A stretch of DNA of 11,650 nucleotides from Bacteroidales bacterium (lineage in GTDB: Bacteria; Bacteroidota; Bacteroidia; Bacteroidales; Muribaculaceae): contig SFER01000050.1 in assembly GCA_004557195.1 (NCBI GenBank), positions 1 through 11,650 on the forward strand, written 5' to 3'. The notes beneath the pieces were generated by a model. That model ran no database searches and had not been told where the DNA came from. It saw only the letters and a list, made by a program, of their open reading frames with translations. The translations under genes were made by a program, and so were the position numbers. Within the stretch, counting starts at the first letter, position 1; the number at the start of each line of letters is the position of its first letter. This document shows, in pieces, positions 1 through 6,520 of the stretch.

Positions 1-1
1 A

Positions 2-322
2 TCATATAGCCTCTTGGAAGGAATCCTCGTAGCAGACGCATCAACCAAAGCAGGGGTAAAAATCATCATGCTCCAAGACCTCGGAGAGGCAACCGGTGTT
101 GAGGGTGTTGACACCGCCGCCGCCACCGCGCGCATCTACACCGCCAATGGCAACATCATCATCGCTGCCACCGAGGATGGCGAAGCCGCAGTATATGACT
201 TCACCGGCCGCCTCATCAAGAGCGTGCCCGTCGCATCCGGCGACAGCACCGCAGTGCCCGTTACCCCCGGCTGTTACATAGTAAAAACCGGAACAAAAGC
301 CCAATCAGTGGTAGTGAAGTAA
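2..322 (+). CDS. C-terminal fragment of surface/secreted protein with T9SS-like sorting domain
   Basis: The reading frame is open from the left edge of the window to a TAA at 320-322, so the N-terminus lies outside and only about 106 residues are seen. The last 57 or so residues read as a short beta-sandwich: GNIIIAATEDGEAAVYDFTG, then GRLIKSV, a PV turn, GCYIVKTG and a final VVVK. This pattern (GxI.V, a vYdl.Grlv strand, GxYiVk, basic C-terminus) is that of the Bacteroidota type IX secretion C-terminal sorting domain, or closely similar domains on surface proteins. By family knowledge the domain directs export across the outer membrane and is often removed. The upstream part (GVDTAAATARIYTA) looks like a linker. 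The function of the missing main body cannot be told. A hairpin terminator follows 24 nt after the stop. Confidence 0.7.
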   Translation, partial: SYSLLEGILVADASTKAGVKIIMLQDLGEATGVEGVDTAAATARIYTANGNIIIAATEDGEAAVYDFTGRLIKSVPVASGDSTAVPVTPGCYIVKTGTKAQSVVVK

Positions 323-346
323 CCGCTTCACAGAGGATGTATCTCG

Positions 347-381
347 GTGCCCTGCCCCCTCGCGGAGCAGGGCACTATTTT
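347..381 (+). terminator. Intrinsic terminator after the surface-protein gene
   Basis: A perfect 9-bp stem, GTGCCCTGC (347-355) with GCAGGGCAC (367-375), has an 11-nt loop and is followed by TATTTT. It sits just after the stop codon at 322 and separates this gene from the rplY operon. Confidence 0.75.
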
Positions 382-403
382 GCTCCCTCAAACGCCCCAC
401 AAG

Positions 404-420
404 TTCCACACAATGTGGAA
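404..420. repeat. Short perfect inverted repeat in the pre-rplY spacer
   Basis: TTCCACA (404-410) and TGTGGAA (414-420) form a perfect 7-bp inverted repeat around CAA. It lies about 55 bp upstream of the rplY -33 element, so it could be an operator or simply a small hairpin. No function is shown. The surrounding spacer (382-474) is AT-rich and holds no gene; it also has a loose direct repeat, TTCAAGAAATTT (421-432) and TTCAAGGAAATTT (440-452). Confidence 0.35.
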
Positions 421-474
421 TTCAAGAAATTTCGAGATATTCAAGGAAATTTGCCGAAAATAAAGCGTTGAACA

Positions 475-506
475 TTTGGATTTTAAGAAAAAAAGCACTA
501 CCTTTG
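475..506 (+). promoter_or_regulatory. Bacteroidota-type promoter of the rplY-pth-hslR operon
   Basis: TTTG at 475-478 and TACCTTTG at 499-506 are 20 bp apart, matching the Bacteroidota primary sigma factor consensus (-33 TTTG, -7 TAnnTTTG). Transcription would start near 512-514, leaving a leader of about 70 nt before the rplY ATG. Confidence 0.8.
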
Positions 507-535
507 CACCGCTTTTTGAAATTCCGTGTGATGGG

Positions 536-559
536 AAATTAAGGAGCAAAACTTAATTT
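536..559 (+). promoter_or_regulatory. Hairpin in the rplY 5' leader
   Basis: AAATTAAG (536-543) and CTTAATTT (552-559) form a perfect 8-bp stem with loop GAGCAAAA, ending 23 nt before the rplY ATG. The purine-rich loop sequence AAGGAG overlaps the stem edge. A role in translational control of rplY is only inference; the stem is AU-rich and may be weak. Confidence 0.35.
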
Positions 560-582
560 TGAGTAACACAAAACTTTTAACA

Positions 583-1236
583 ATGAAAACATTTAAATTA
601 AACGCAGAGCCAAGAACTGAACTTGGCAAGAAAGCCACTAAGGCTCTCCGCAACGCCGGTCTCATCCCGGTTGTATTGAATGGTGGTGAAATCGTAACTT
701 TGCCCTACGAAGGCAAGTTGGAAGCCGGTCAAAAAGTTGTAGTTATCGACGAGGCTAAGAAGAAAGGTATGATTACTACCGACCTCGTAGTTAAAGCCGA
801 CGATGTTCGCAAACTCATCTACACCCCCGAAATTTTCGCAATCGAACTTTCATTCAACGGTCACACAGCAAACGCTATCCTCAAAGACTTGCAGTTCCAA
901 CCTGTAAGCGACGCAGTTCTCCACATCGACCTTCTTGAGGTTAATGAGAAGAAACCTGTGGTTATCGAAGTTCCTGTTAAACTCGAAGGCCACGCAGCTG
1001 GTGTTAAAGCCGGTGGTAAGTTGTCGCTTTCGATGAAGAAACTCAAAGTAAAAGCTATCTTCACTCAAGTTCCCGAGAGCCTCGTTATCAATGTTGACAA
1101 CCTCGAATTGGGTAAGACTATGCAAGTGGGCGACCTCCATTTTGAAGGTCTCGAATTGGTTAACGCCAAGAATGCTGTCGTTTGCGCCGTGCAATTGACT
1201 CGTGCCGCTCGTGGCGCTGCCGCTAACGCACAATAA
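583..1236 (+). CDS. rplY: 50S ribosomal protein L25 / general stress protein Ctc
   Basis: 217 residues. L25 binds 5S rRNA in the central protuberance of the large ribosomal subunit. The N-terminal part (about 1-95) has the L25 fold: a start resembling MKTFKLNAEPRTELGKKATK, then LRNAGLIPVVLNGG, and the signature AILKDLQFQPVSDAVLHIDL around 95-115. The C-terminal part is the beta-rich TL5/Ctc extension, so this is the long Ctc form rather than the 94-residue E. coli form. I chose ATG 583 because family members start at this point; an in-frame TTG at 559 would add eight residues without homology and overlaps the leader hairpin. The residues after about 207 are a low-complexity Ala/Arg tail. It is first in a three-gene operon, with 3 nt to pth. 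Confidence 0.93.
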   Translation: MKTFKLNAEPRTELGKKATKALRNAGLIPVVLNGGEIVTLPYEGKLEAGQKVVVIDEAKKKGMITTDLVVKADDVRKLIYTPEIFAIELSFNGHTANAILKDLQFQPVSDAVLHIDLLEVNEKKPVVIEVPVKLEGHAAGVKAGGKLSLSMKKLKVKAIFTQVPESLVINVDNLELGKTMQVGDLHFEGLELVNAKNAVVCAVQLTRAARGAAANAQ

Positions 1237-1239
1237 TAA

Positions 1240-1803
1240 ATGAAATATCTTGTTGTTGGGTTGGGCAACATCGGCGACGAATATGCCGCAACTCGCCACA
1301 ATATAGGATTTAGAGTGTTGGATGCCTTTGCAAAGGCATCCAATGCTGTTTTTTCAACTCAACGCTATGGCGACGTGGCGCAAGTGAGGGTGAAAAACAA
1401 AATCCTTGTGCTTCTCAAGCCTTCCACCTACATGAACCTGAGCGGTAACGCTGTGGCTTATTGGATGCAGAAGGAGAACATCCCCATTGAAAACGTGTTT
1501 GTTATCGTTGACGACTTGTCGCTACCGGTAGGTGCAATTCGCATCCGCCCTAAAGGCTCCGACGCCGGACACAACGGGCTCAAGAACATCGCATTGATGC
1601 TCAAGACCGAGAATTACACTCGATTGAAATTCGGAATCGGCAACGATTTTCCACGCGGAATGCAGGTAGAATATGTCCTCGGCACTTTCAGCGATGAGGA
1701 TAACAAAATTATCGAGCAGAAGATTCCCACTGCTGTAGAAGCAATCAAGGCATTCTGCCTCTCGGGACTTGCCTTTGCAATGAACCACTTTAGCAACAAA
1801 TAG
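1240..1803 (+). CDS. pth: Peptidyl-tRNA hydrolase
   Basis: 187 residues, the usual Pth length. The enzyme cleaves the ester bond of peptidyl-tRNAs that drop off the ribosome, recycling tRNA in the cytoplasm. The sequence shows the N-terminal LVVGLGNIGDEYAATRHNIG block with catalytic His20, KPSTYMNLSG with Asn66, VDDLSLPVG with the Asp expected to assist catalysis (Asp91), and RPKGSDAGHNGLKNI with His111 and Asn112. All key residues of the bacterial family are present. The usual Pro of GLGNPG is Ile here, a small deviation in the otherwise normal first motif. It starts 3 nt after rplY and ends 2 nt before the S4-domain gene, so the three are almost certainly translated from one mRNA and serve ribosome maintenance. 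Confidence 0.96.
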   Translation: MKYLVVGLGNIGDEYAATRHNIGFRVLDAFAKASNAVFSTQRYGDVAQVRVKNKILVLLKPSTYMNLSGNAVAYWMQKENIPIENVFVIVDDLSLPVGAIRIRPKGSDAGHNGLKNIALMLKTENYTRLKFGIGNDFPRGMQVEYVLGTFSDEDNKIIEQKIPTAVEAIKAFCLSGLAFAMNHFSNK

Positions 1804-1805
1804 AC

Positions 1806-2228
1806 ATGGTGAGAATTGACAAATGGCTGTGGGCGACGCGCATCTTCAAAACTCGCACAATCGCCACCGAAGCATGCAAGAAAGGACGCGTTACCATCAA
1901 CGGCGTGGCAGTGAAACCATCGAGGCCCTTGCAAGTGGGCGAGGTAGTGAATGTGAGGAAGCCTCCCATCACCTACACGTTCAGGGTGCTCGGGCTCATT
2001 GAGAACCGCGTGGGAGCAAAATTGGTTCCCGAATATCTCGAGAATATCACTCCCAAAAGCCAATACGATTTGCTGGAGATGTCGCGCATCAGCGGATTCA
2101 TCAACCGTCAAAAAGGTCTTGGTCGCCCCACAAAGAAGGAGGGGCGCGCGCTCGCCGAGTTCACCGAGGCGTGCTATGTCGATGACTATGACGACTTCGA
2201 CCTCTATGACGAGGACGACGATGAATAA
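1806..2228 (+). CDS. hslR: S4-domain RNA-binding protein, Hsp15-like
   Basis: 140 residues. The N-terminal 60 or so residues are an S4 RNA-binding domain: RIDKWLWATRIFKTRT, ATEACKKGRVTINGVAVKPS and VGEVVNVRKP. By family knowledge Hsp15 binds stalled 50S subunits carrying nascent chain-tRNA, which fits its place 2 nt after pth. The middle (about 90-125) has a basic patch, INRQKGLGRPTKKEGRAL, typical of Bacteroidota members. The C-terminus is strongly acidic (DDYDDFDLYDEDDDE), perhaps an electrostatic counterpart to the basic region. ATG 1806 is used because it gives the canonical RIDKWLW start. The gene name is by similarity; a specific role in this organism is not shown. Confidence 0.88.
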   Translation: MVRIDKWLWATRIFKTRTIATEACKKGRVTINGVAVKPSRPLQVGEVVNVRKPPITYTFRVLGLIENRVGAKLVPEYLENITPKSQYDLLEMSRISGFINRQKGLGRPTKKEGRALAEFTEACYVDDYDDFDLYDEDDDE

Positions 2229-2255
2229 CCACCCCCCACTTGGGGAAATGAAACC

Positions 2256-2295
2256 AAAAGGCATCCGACGATTCGACAGTCGCGGATGCCTTTTT
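2256..2295. terminator. Bidirectional terminator between hslR and the DJ-1 gene
   Basis: GGCATCCG (2260-2267) pairs with CGGATGCC (2283-2290). Inside it CGA (2269-2271) pairs with TCG (2280-2282) across a one-base bulge. AAAA precedes and TTTTT follows, so it can stop transcripts in both directions. It sits between two convergent genes, 7 nt from the DJ-1 stop codon. Confidence 0.88.
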
Positions 2296-2302
2296 CATAT
2301 CG

Positions 2303-2881
2303 TTAGAAATAGATGTGCTGCTGTGTGGGGCGGAGCAACATTCCGCTTGCTATCTCATAAGCCTGCTCCTCGCCGTGGCTTAGTCCCACGATAGCAAGGG
2401 CGAAATTCATTGCCGCTGCCGGTCCGTTGCCGGTAACCACGTTATCGGAAACCACAACCGGCTCGGCAACCAAACTCGATTCGTTGATGTGGTCCTCAAA
2501 AGACGGATAGCAAGTTGCTTTCTTGCCATCGAGAATACCGAGTGGTGCAAGAACCACTGCAGGAGCGGCGCAGATGGCTGCAATTCTCCCCTTCTTTGCG
2601 TTGTGAGCCTTCAATGCGTCGCACAACACGCCACATGCGGCAAGATTCGACGCTCCAGGCATTCCACCCGGAGCTACGAGCCACTCGGCTGCCGAGTAAT
2701 CACCTTGCGACACAAGCATATCGGCTTTTACCACAACACCATGTGCGCCCACTACCTCATCGCCGCTGTTAATCGACACGGTTTTCACCGGCATCCCGGC
2801 ACGACGCATTACATCGACAACTGTCAATGCCTCTATTTCTTCAAAGCCATTGGCTAAAAATACGTAAGATGTTCTCTCCAT
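2303..2881 (-). CDS. DJ-1/PfpI family protein (YajL/ThiJ-like)
   Basis: 192 residues, the normal length of the DJ-1 subfamily. Landmarks are a first strand plus nucleophile helper (VFLANGFEEIEAL, with Glu17 aligned to the conserved DJ-1 Glu18), VDVMRRAGM, the strand-loop LVAPGGMPGA (68-77) and the nucleophile elbow IAAICAAPAVVLAPLG with Cys104. CYPSFEDH and VVTGNGPAAAMNFALAIV near the C-terminus complete the family pattern. Members are cytoplasmic redox-sensitive proteins linked to protection from oxidative or carbonyl stress; the claimed deglycase and glyoxalase activities are debated. ATG 2881 places the helper Glu at the expected distance. It has its own leader and a probable promoter at 2926-2957 and is transcribed alone, convergent with the rplY operon. 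Confidence 0.92.
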   Translation of the reverse strand: MERTSYVFLANGFEEIEALTVVDVMRRAGMPVKTVSINSGDEVVGAHGVVVKADMLVSQGDYSAAEWLVAPGGMPGASNLAACGVLCDALKAHNAKKGRIAAICAAPAVVLAPLGILDGKKATCYPSFEDHINESSLVAEPVVVSDNVVTGNGPAAAMNFALAIVGLSHGEEQAYEIASGMLLRPTQQHIYF

Positions 2882-2925
2882 AAATTAAGGTTTTAAATAT
2901 TACAATCCACGGCTTCTGCCGTTCA

Positions 2926-2957
2926 CAAATTTAACCACTCTGCTTGAATTTTGCAAT
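2926..2957 (-). promoter_or_regulatory. Probable promoter of the DJ-1 family gene
   Basis: Read on the minus strand, TAAATTTG (2933-2926) matches TAnnTTTG, and ATTG (2957-2954) lies 20 bp upstream, matching three of four bases of the -33 TTTG. The leader would be about 40 nt and contains a small hairpin (ACGGC 2909-2913 with GCCGT 2918-2922). Confidence 0.6.
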
Positions 2958-3033
2958 AGGAAAAGATAATTTTTAATATTTTTCTCAAAAATTCGAGCAA
3001 ATATTCTTTAATAGTTAAAAAAACGGATTAATA

Positions 3034-3067
3034 ATTGCTCAATTTACCACTTTTATTGTTATCTTTG
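3034..3067 (+). promoter_or_regulatory. Probable promoter of nfo
   Basis: TATCTTTG at 3060-3067 matches the Bacteroidota -7 consensus. The best upstream element is ATTG at 3034-3037, 22 bp away, so the -33 part is imperfect. The start of transcription would be only about 15 nt before the nfo ATG. The region 2958-3059 is AT-rich and shows no gene. Confidence 0.65.
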
Positions 3068-3090
3068 CATAATAAACTCTTGAAAATATA

Positions 3091-3936
3091 ATGAAATACA
3101 TCGGAGCACATGTAAGTGTTAGTGGTGGCGTGTCCAACGCACCGATTAACGCACACAATATAGGCGCAAAAGCATTCGCATTGTTCACTCGCAACCCTTC
3201 GCGATGGAATTCCCCTGCCATTTCGGAGAAAGAGGCGGAAAAATTCAAAGCCAACTGTGCGGAATTTGGCTACGAGCCTCGTTTTATCCTCACTCACGAT
3301 AGTTATCTCATCAATCTCGGTGCACCCGACCCCGAGAAATTGCAAATGTCGCGCGATTCGTTCCTCCAGGAACTCCGCAACTGCGAGCAACTCGGGCTCA
3401 CTCTGCTCAACTTCCACCCGGGAAGCCACCTGAAGCTTGTGGATACCGACCGTTGCCTCGACACAATCGCCGAGTCGATTAATATGGCGCTCGACAAAAC
3501 CGCCGGCGTGAAAGCGGTCATCGAGAACACAGCCGGGCAAGGGAGCAATCTCGGCTTCGACTTCGCCCACATTGCCCACATCATCGACAAGGTGGAAGAC
3601 AAGTCGCGCGTGGGTGTGTGCATCGACTCATGCCACGCTTTTGCGGCAGGTTACGACCTCTCCAATCGCGAGAATTTCGATAAAGTGTGGAGCGATTTCG
3701 ACCGCATTATCGGTTTCAAATACCTGAGTGGGATGCACCTCAACGACACCAAGAAAGGTCTTGGCTCGAAAGTCGATCGCCACGAGAGTCTCGGCAAGGG
3801 GGTGCTCGGCGAAGAGTTTTTCAAAATGCTCGTTAATGACCCGCGATTCGACGACATCCCGCTCATCCTCGAAACGCCCAACGAGGAGTTGTGGGCTGAC
3901 GAAATCGCTTGGCTATATGCACAACAAAACAACTAA
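3091..3936 (+). CDS. nfo: Deoxyribonuclease IV (AP endonuclease, endonuclease IV)
   Basis: 281 residues, the usual length of Nfo. It cuts DNA 5' of abasic sites and removes 3' blocking groups in base excision repair. Every metal ligand known from E. coli Nfo is found at the same residue number: His69, His109 (FHPGSH), Glu145 (IENTAG), Asp179 and His182 (CIDSCHAFAAGYD), His216 (HLND), Asp229 and His231 (KVDRHE), and Glu261 (LILETP). The trinuclear zinc site is therefore intact. The signature blocks also include GLGSKVDRHESLGKG. ATG 3091 gives the canonical MKYIGAHVSVSGG start. The next gene begins 57 nt downstream on the same strand with no terminator between, so some co-transcription with the permease is possible. 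Confidence 0.97.
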   Translation: MKYIGAHVSVSGGVSNAPINAHNIGAKAFALFTRNPSRWNSPAISEKEAEKFKANCAEFGYEPRFILTHDSYLINLGAPDPEKLQMSRDSFLQELRNCEQLGLTLLNFHPGSHLKLVDTDRCLDTIAESINMALDKTAGVKAVIENTAGQGSNLGFDFAHIAHIIDKVEDKSRVGVCIDSCHAFAAGYDLSNRENFDKVWSDFDRIIGFKYLSGMHLNDTKKGLGSKVDRHESLGKGVLGEEFFKMLVNDPRFDDIPLILETPNEELWADEIAWLYAQQNN

Positions 3937-3993
3937 AACGAATCATATTTCGACCTATGATATTTGTCTAACCTTTTTAAACACTTATTAATT

Positions 3994-5337
3994 ATGAAAG
4001 ATAAACCCGATTTGAGTTTTTGGAAACTATGGAATCTTAGTTTCGGATTCTTTGGCGTCCAAATCGCTTACGCGCTTCAAAGTGCTAACATCAGCCGCAT
4101 TTTCGCGACTCTCGGTGCCGACCCGCACCAACTTTCCTTCTTCTGGATTCTTCCGCCCCTCATGGGTATGATTGTGCAGCCGATTATCGGTGTACTTTCC
4201 GACAAAACCTGGTGCCGCTTCGGGCGCCGCATCCCCTATCTATTTATAGGTGCAATTATGGCGGTTGCGGTGATGATTCTGTTGCCCAACGCCGGAAGTC
4301 TCGGTCTAACAACACAAATCGTGTGCTGGGGTCTCACCGGTTCGATGCTTTTCGGCTTGTTCTCGCTGATGTTCCTCGACACATCTATCAATGTGGCCAT
4401 GCAGCCATTCAAGATGATGGTGGGCGACATGGTGAATGAGAAGCAGAAAACCAAAGCCTACTCCATCCAGTCGTTCTTGTGCAACCTCGGTTCGGTGGTT
4501 GGCTATATGTTCCCCTACATCTTCACCTACATCGGCGTGCAAAACACCGCCGAACAAGGCGTAATCCCCAACTCGGTAATCTACTCGTTCTACATCGGTG
4601 CTGCCATCCTCATCGGCTGTGTTATCTACACCACTTGCACCGTGAAAGAGTATTCGCCCGAGCAACTCAAGGCTATGGCGGAGGCTGAGGAAAAGAAACA
4701 AGACCAACCGCAAAGCGCCGCACAAGCCGACAAAGGGAAGAAGCCCTCAATCCTCTACACATTCGTTTCCATTGGTTTGGTTCAATTCTTCTGCTGGGCT
4801 GCGTTCATGTACATGTGGACCTACTCCACAGGTGCGATTGCCGAAATGTGCTGGGGCACTACCGACACCCTCTCAAAAGGCTACCAAGAAGCCGGCAACT
4901 GGAATGGCGTCTGCTACGCAGTGCAAGCTGTGGGCAGTGTAGTGTGGGCGGCTTGCATCCCGATGATTTCCAAGTTGCTCCGTTCCGACAAACTTTGCTA
5001 CGGTTTGAGCCTCGTTCTCGGTGGCGTGGGATTCATTTCGATGCTTTGGATTAACAATCCGCATTTGCTCTGGGTTGCCTATCTGCTCGTGGGCTGCGGC
5101 TGGGCTGCTATGCTTGCTTTCCCATTCATTTTCTTCACCAACGCTCTCCAAGGCAATCCAAAAATGGGCACATACCTCGGTTTGTTCAACTGCACCATCT
5201 GCTTGCCGCAAATCATCGCGGCTGTGGTTGGAGGTTTTGCTCTCCACGCAGTGGGAAGCCAGGTGAATATGCTCGCCGTTGCAGGTGCGCTACTCATCAT
5301 CGGTGCTTTGTGTGTAGCGGGCATCAAACGCGCATAA
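3994..5337 (+). CDS. MFS sugar permease, SLC45/sucrose-transporter-like
   Basis: 447 residues with about 12 hydrophobic segments, in the inner membrane. The loop after the second segment reads GVLSDKTWCRFGRRIPY (66-82), the GxxSD...GRRxP form typical of SLC45/sucrose:cation symporters. The N-terminus (FWKLWNLSFGFFGVQIAYAL, then ANISRIFATLGAD) fits the same group. Family members import disaccharides or related glycosides with protons, but the substrate cannot be read here. A hydrophilic, Lys/Glu/Gln-rich loop (roughly 218-255) separates the two six-helix halves, as expected. I use ATG 3994; an in-frame TTG at 3964 would add ten residues with no family support. No sugar-metabolism gene is adjacent, so context gives no substrate clue. 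A strong terminator follows. Confidence 0.85.
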   Translation: MKDKPDLSFWKLWNLSFGFFGVQIAYALQSANISRIFATLGADPHQLSFFWILPPLMGMIVQPIIGVLSDKTWCRFGRRIPYLFIGAIMAVAVMILLPNAGSLGLTTQIVCWGLTGSMLFGLFSLMFLDTSINVAMQPFKMMVGDMVNEKQKTKAYSIQSFLCNLGSVVGYMFPYIFTYIGVQNTAEQGVIPNSVIYSFYIGAAILIGCVIYTTCTVKEYSPEQLKAMAEAEEKKQDQPQSAAQADKGKKPSILYTFVSIGLVQFFCWAAFMYMWTYSTGAIAEMCWGTTDTLSKGYQEAGNWNGVCYAVQAVGSVVWAACIPMISKLLRSDKLCYGLSLVLGGVGFISMLWINNPHLLWVAYLLVGCGWAAMLAFPFIFFTNALQGNPKMGTYLGLFNCTICLPQIIAAVVGGFALHAVGSQVNMLAVAGALLIIGALCVAGIKRA

Positions 5338-5362
5338 CTTCTACATACACAATATCTATCAT

Positions 5363-5391
5363 AGGATATGCCGCCGGGCATATCCTTTTTT
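5363..5391 (+). terminator. Intrinsic terminator after the MFS permease gene
   Basis: GGATATGCC (5364-5372) and GGCATATCC (5377-5385) form a perfect 9-bp stem with a 4-nt loop, extended by A5363-T5386 and followed by a run of six T. The T-run touches the stop codon of the convergent acetyltransferase gene. Confidence 0.9.
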
Positions 5392-5935
5392 ATTTCACGC
5401 CATACACTTCGCGATGGATTCGCGCCACCATCTTGTCGAGAATCGCTTCCGTTACCGGTGCGCCGAAGGTCATCAGTTTCAATTCCAGCGAGTGCCTGTC
5501 GGGCGAATAAGGGGGCTGGATGTATCGGTAACCGGCATGGAGCACTCCCCCATTGCGCTCATAGAACCGCACGCGCTTCTCGGTGATGTCGCCGGCTACT
5601 GGCGGCTCCACCTCGATAACCACCGGTTTGGAAGTGAGCGCGATGAAGTGCCTGAGCACCTGCTCGCCGATTTTTCTCCCGCGCATTGCCTCCTCGACGG
5701 CAAAATGCTCACCATACACAAAATCGTCCCATTCCCAAAATGTGAGAAAACCTGCAAACGCGCCGTCATCGTCTTTCACGACAAGCACTTTGAATTTTCC
5801 ATCCGATTTTGCAAAAATATCGAGTAACAAATCGAAATCGCGTCGCTCGTCGGCAGGGAAGGCTCTCTCGTAAAGTTGTCTAAAACTTACAATTATATTA
5901 AATTTTAACGGAGTTTGTAGATAATCAATTTTCAT
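5390..5935 (-). CDS. GNAT family N-acetyltransferase
   Basis: 181 residues from the ATG at 5935. The GNAT fold is seen in order: an N-terminal helix region with YERAFPADERRDFDLLL (22-38), strands VLVVKDD and FAGFLTFW, then YGEHFAVEEAMRGRKIGEQV, where RGRKIG (85-90) is the acetyl-CoA pyrophosphate loop, a variant of the usual R/QxxGxG/A. It is followed by VIEVEPP and a RVRFYERNGG motif near 130, a common GNAT C-terminal block. The enzyme should transfer an acetyl group from acetyl-CoA to an amine; the substrate is unknown. A longer reading from 5998 would add 21 residues without family likeness and would overlap the promoter, so I reject it. It is divergent from the Lrp-like gene. Confidence 0.85.
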   Translation of the reverse strand: MKIDYLQTPLKFNIIVSFRQLYERAFPADERRDFDLLLDIFAKSDGKFKVLVVKDDDGAFAGFLTFWEWDDFVYGEHFAVEEAMRGRKIGEQVLRHFIALTSKPVVIEVEPPVAGDITEKRVRFYERNGGVLHAGYRYIQPPYSPDRHSLELKLMTFGAPVTEAILDKMVARIHREVYGVK

Positions 5936-5966
5936 ATTTGAGAAATTAGTTATAATTTTGTAGTTG

Positions 5967-5999
5967 CAAATTGTAACCGCAAGTCTTAGCGCTTGCAAA
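5967..5999 (-). promoter_or_regulatory. Probable promoter of the acetyltransferase gene, with repeated ATTTGCAA
   Basis: On the minus strand TTTG (5999-5996) is followed after 20 bp by TACAATTTG (5975-5967), a -7 element with one extra base. Both TTTG motifs lie inside identical octamers (plus-strand TTGCAAAT at 5964-5971 and 5993-6000). GCAAG (5979-5983) and CTTGC (5992-5996) form an inverted repeat between them. Because the Lrp-like gene starts 108 bp away in the opposite direction, these repeats could also be regulator sites. I see no convincing -7 element for the Lrp-like gene itself. Confidence 0.45.
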
Positions 6000-6043
6000 T
6001 CTTTTGCTAATATATAGAATTTTTACCAGTTACACAAATAATT

Positions 6044-6514
6044 ATGGCATCAGAACAATTAGACTCATTGGATTTTAGCATCTTGAGAATGCTCTCGGAG
6101 AATGCGAGGAAGCCGTTCCTTGAGATAGCGAGAGAGTGTGGCGTGTCGGGAGCGGCAATCCACCAACGCATACAAAAACTCTCGGCTATGGGTGTATTCC
6201 TGGGCAGCGAGGCTGTTATAAACCCATCGTCCGTGGGCTATTACACTTGCGCCTACGTGGGATTCTATCTCAACGACCCTTCGCAATTCGACTCGATTGT
6301 GCAAAAGTTAAAGGAAATCCCCGAAGTCGTCGAGTGCCACTTCACAACCGGAAAATACGACATGTTCATCAAGGTGTATGCTCGCAACAACGACCATCTC
6401 CTTCAGATTATCCACACCAAGTTGCAAAACCTTGGTTCGGCGCGCACCGAGACTTTAATCTCGTTCAAAGAGGTGTTCAAACGTCAAATTCCGATTTTCG
6501 ACAAGGAGGATTAA
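6044..6514 (+). CDS. Lrp/AsnC family transcriptional regulator
   Basis: 156 residues, the typical Lrp length. Residues 5-60 are the N-terminal winged helix-turn-helix: LDSLDFSILRMLSENARKPF, then EIARECGVSGAAIHQRIQKL as the recognition unit, followed by the hinge MGVFLGSEAVINPSSVGY. Residues 67-150 form the RAM ligand-binding and oligomerisation domain (CAYVGFYL, VVECHFTTGKYDMFIKVYA, then HLLQIIHTKLQNLGSARTETLISF). Such proteins usually sense amino acids and bind DNA as dimers to octamers; the effector is not predictable. It is divergent from the acetyltransferase and 6 nt upstream of the inositol-phosphatase gene. It may regulate itself and its neighbours, but that is inference. Confidence 0.94.
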   Translation: MASEQLDSLDFSILRMLSENARKPFLEIARECGVSGAAIHQRIQKLSAMGVFLGSEAVINPSSVGYYTCAYVGFYLNDPSQFDSIVQKLKEIPEVVECHFTTGKYDMFIKVYARNNDHLLQIIHTKLQNLGSARTETLISFKEVFKRQIPIFDKED

Positions 6515-6520
6515 TCCGCA

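Noticed and set aside
559..582. TTG start for rplY eight codons upstream
   Set aside because: The added residues have no family likeness, TTG starts are rare, and the codon overlaps the leader hairpin; ATG 583 gives the normal L25 start.
1614..2264. 216-residue minus-strand open frame across pth and hslR
   Set aside because: Antisense to two well-supported genes, no domain; it also runs through the shared terminator region.
3964..3993. TTG start for the MFS permease
   Set aside because: It adds ten residues with no family support, while ATG 3994 begins the usual short hydrophilic N-terminus.
6503..6510. AAGGAGGA as a decisive ribosome binding site
   Set aside because: It encodes the last residues of the Lrp-like protein (KED), and other genes in this window lack such sites, so it may be chance.
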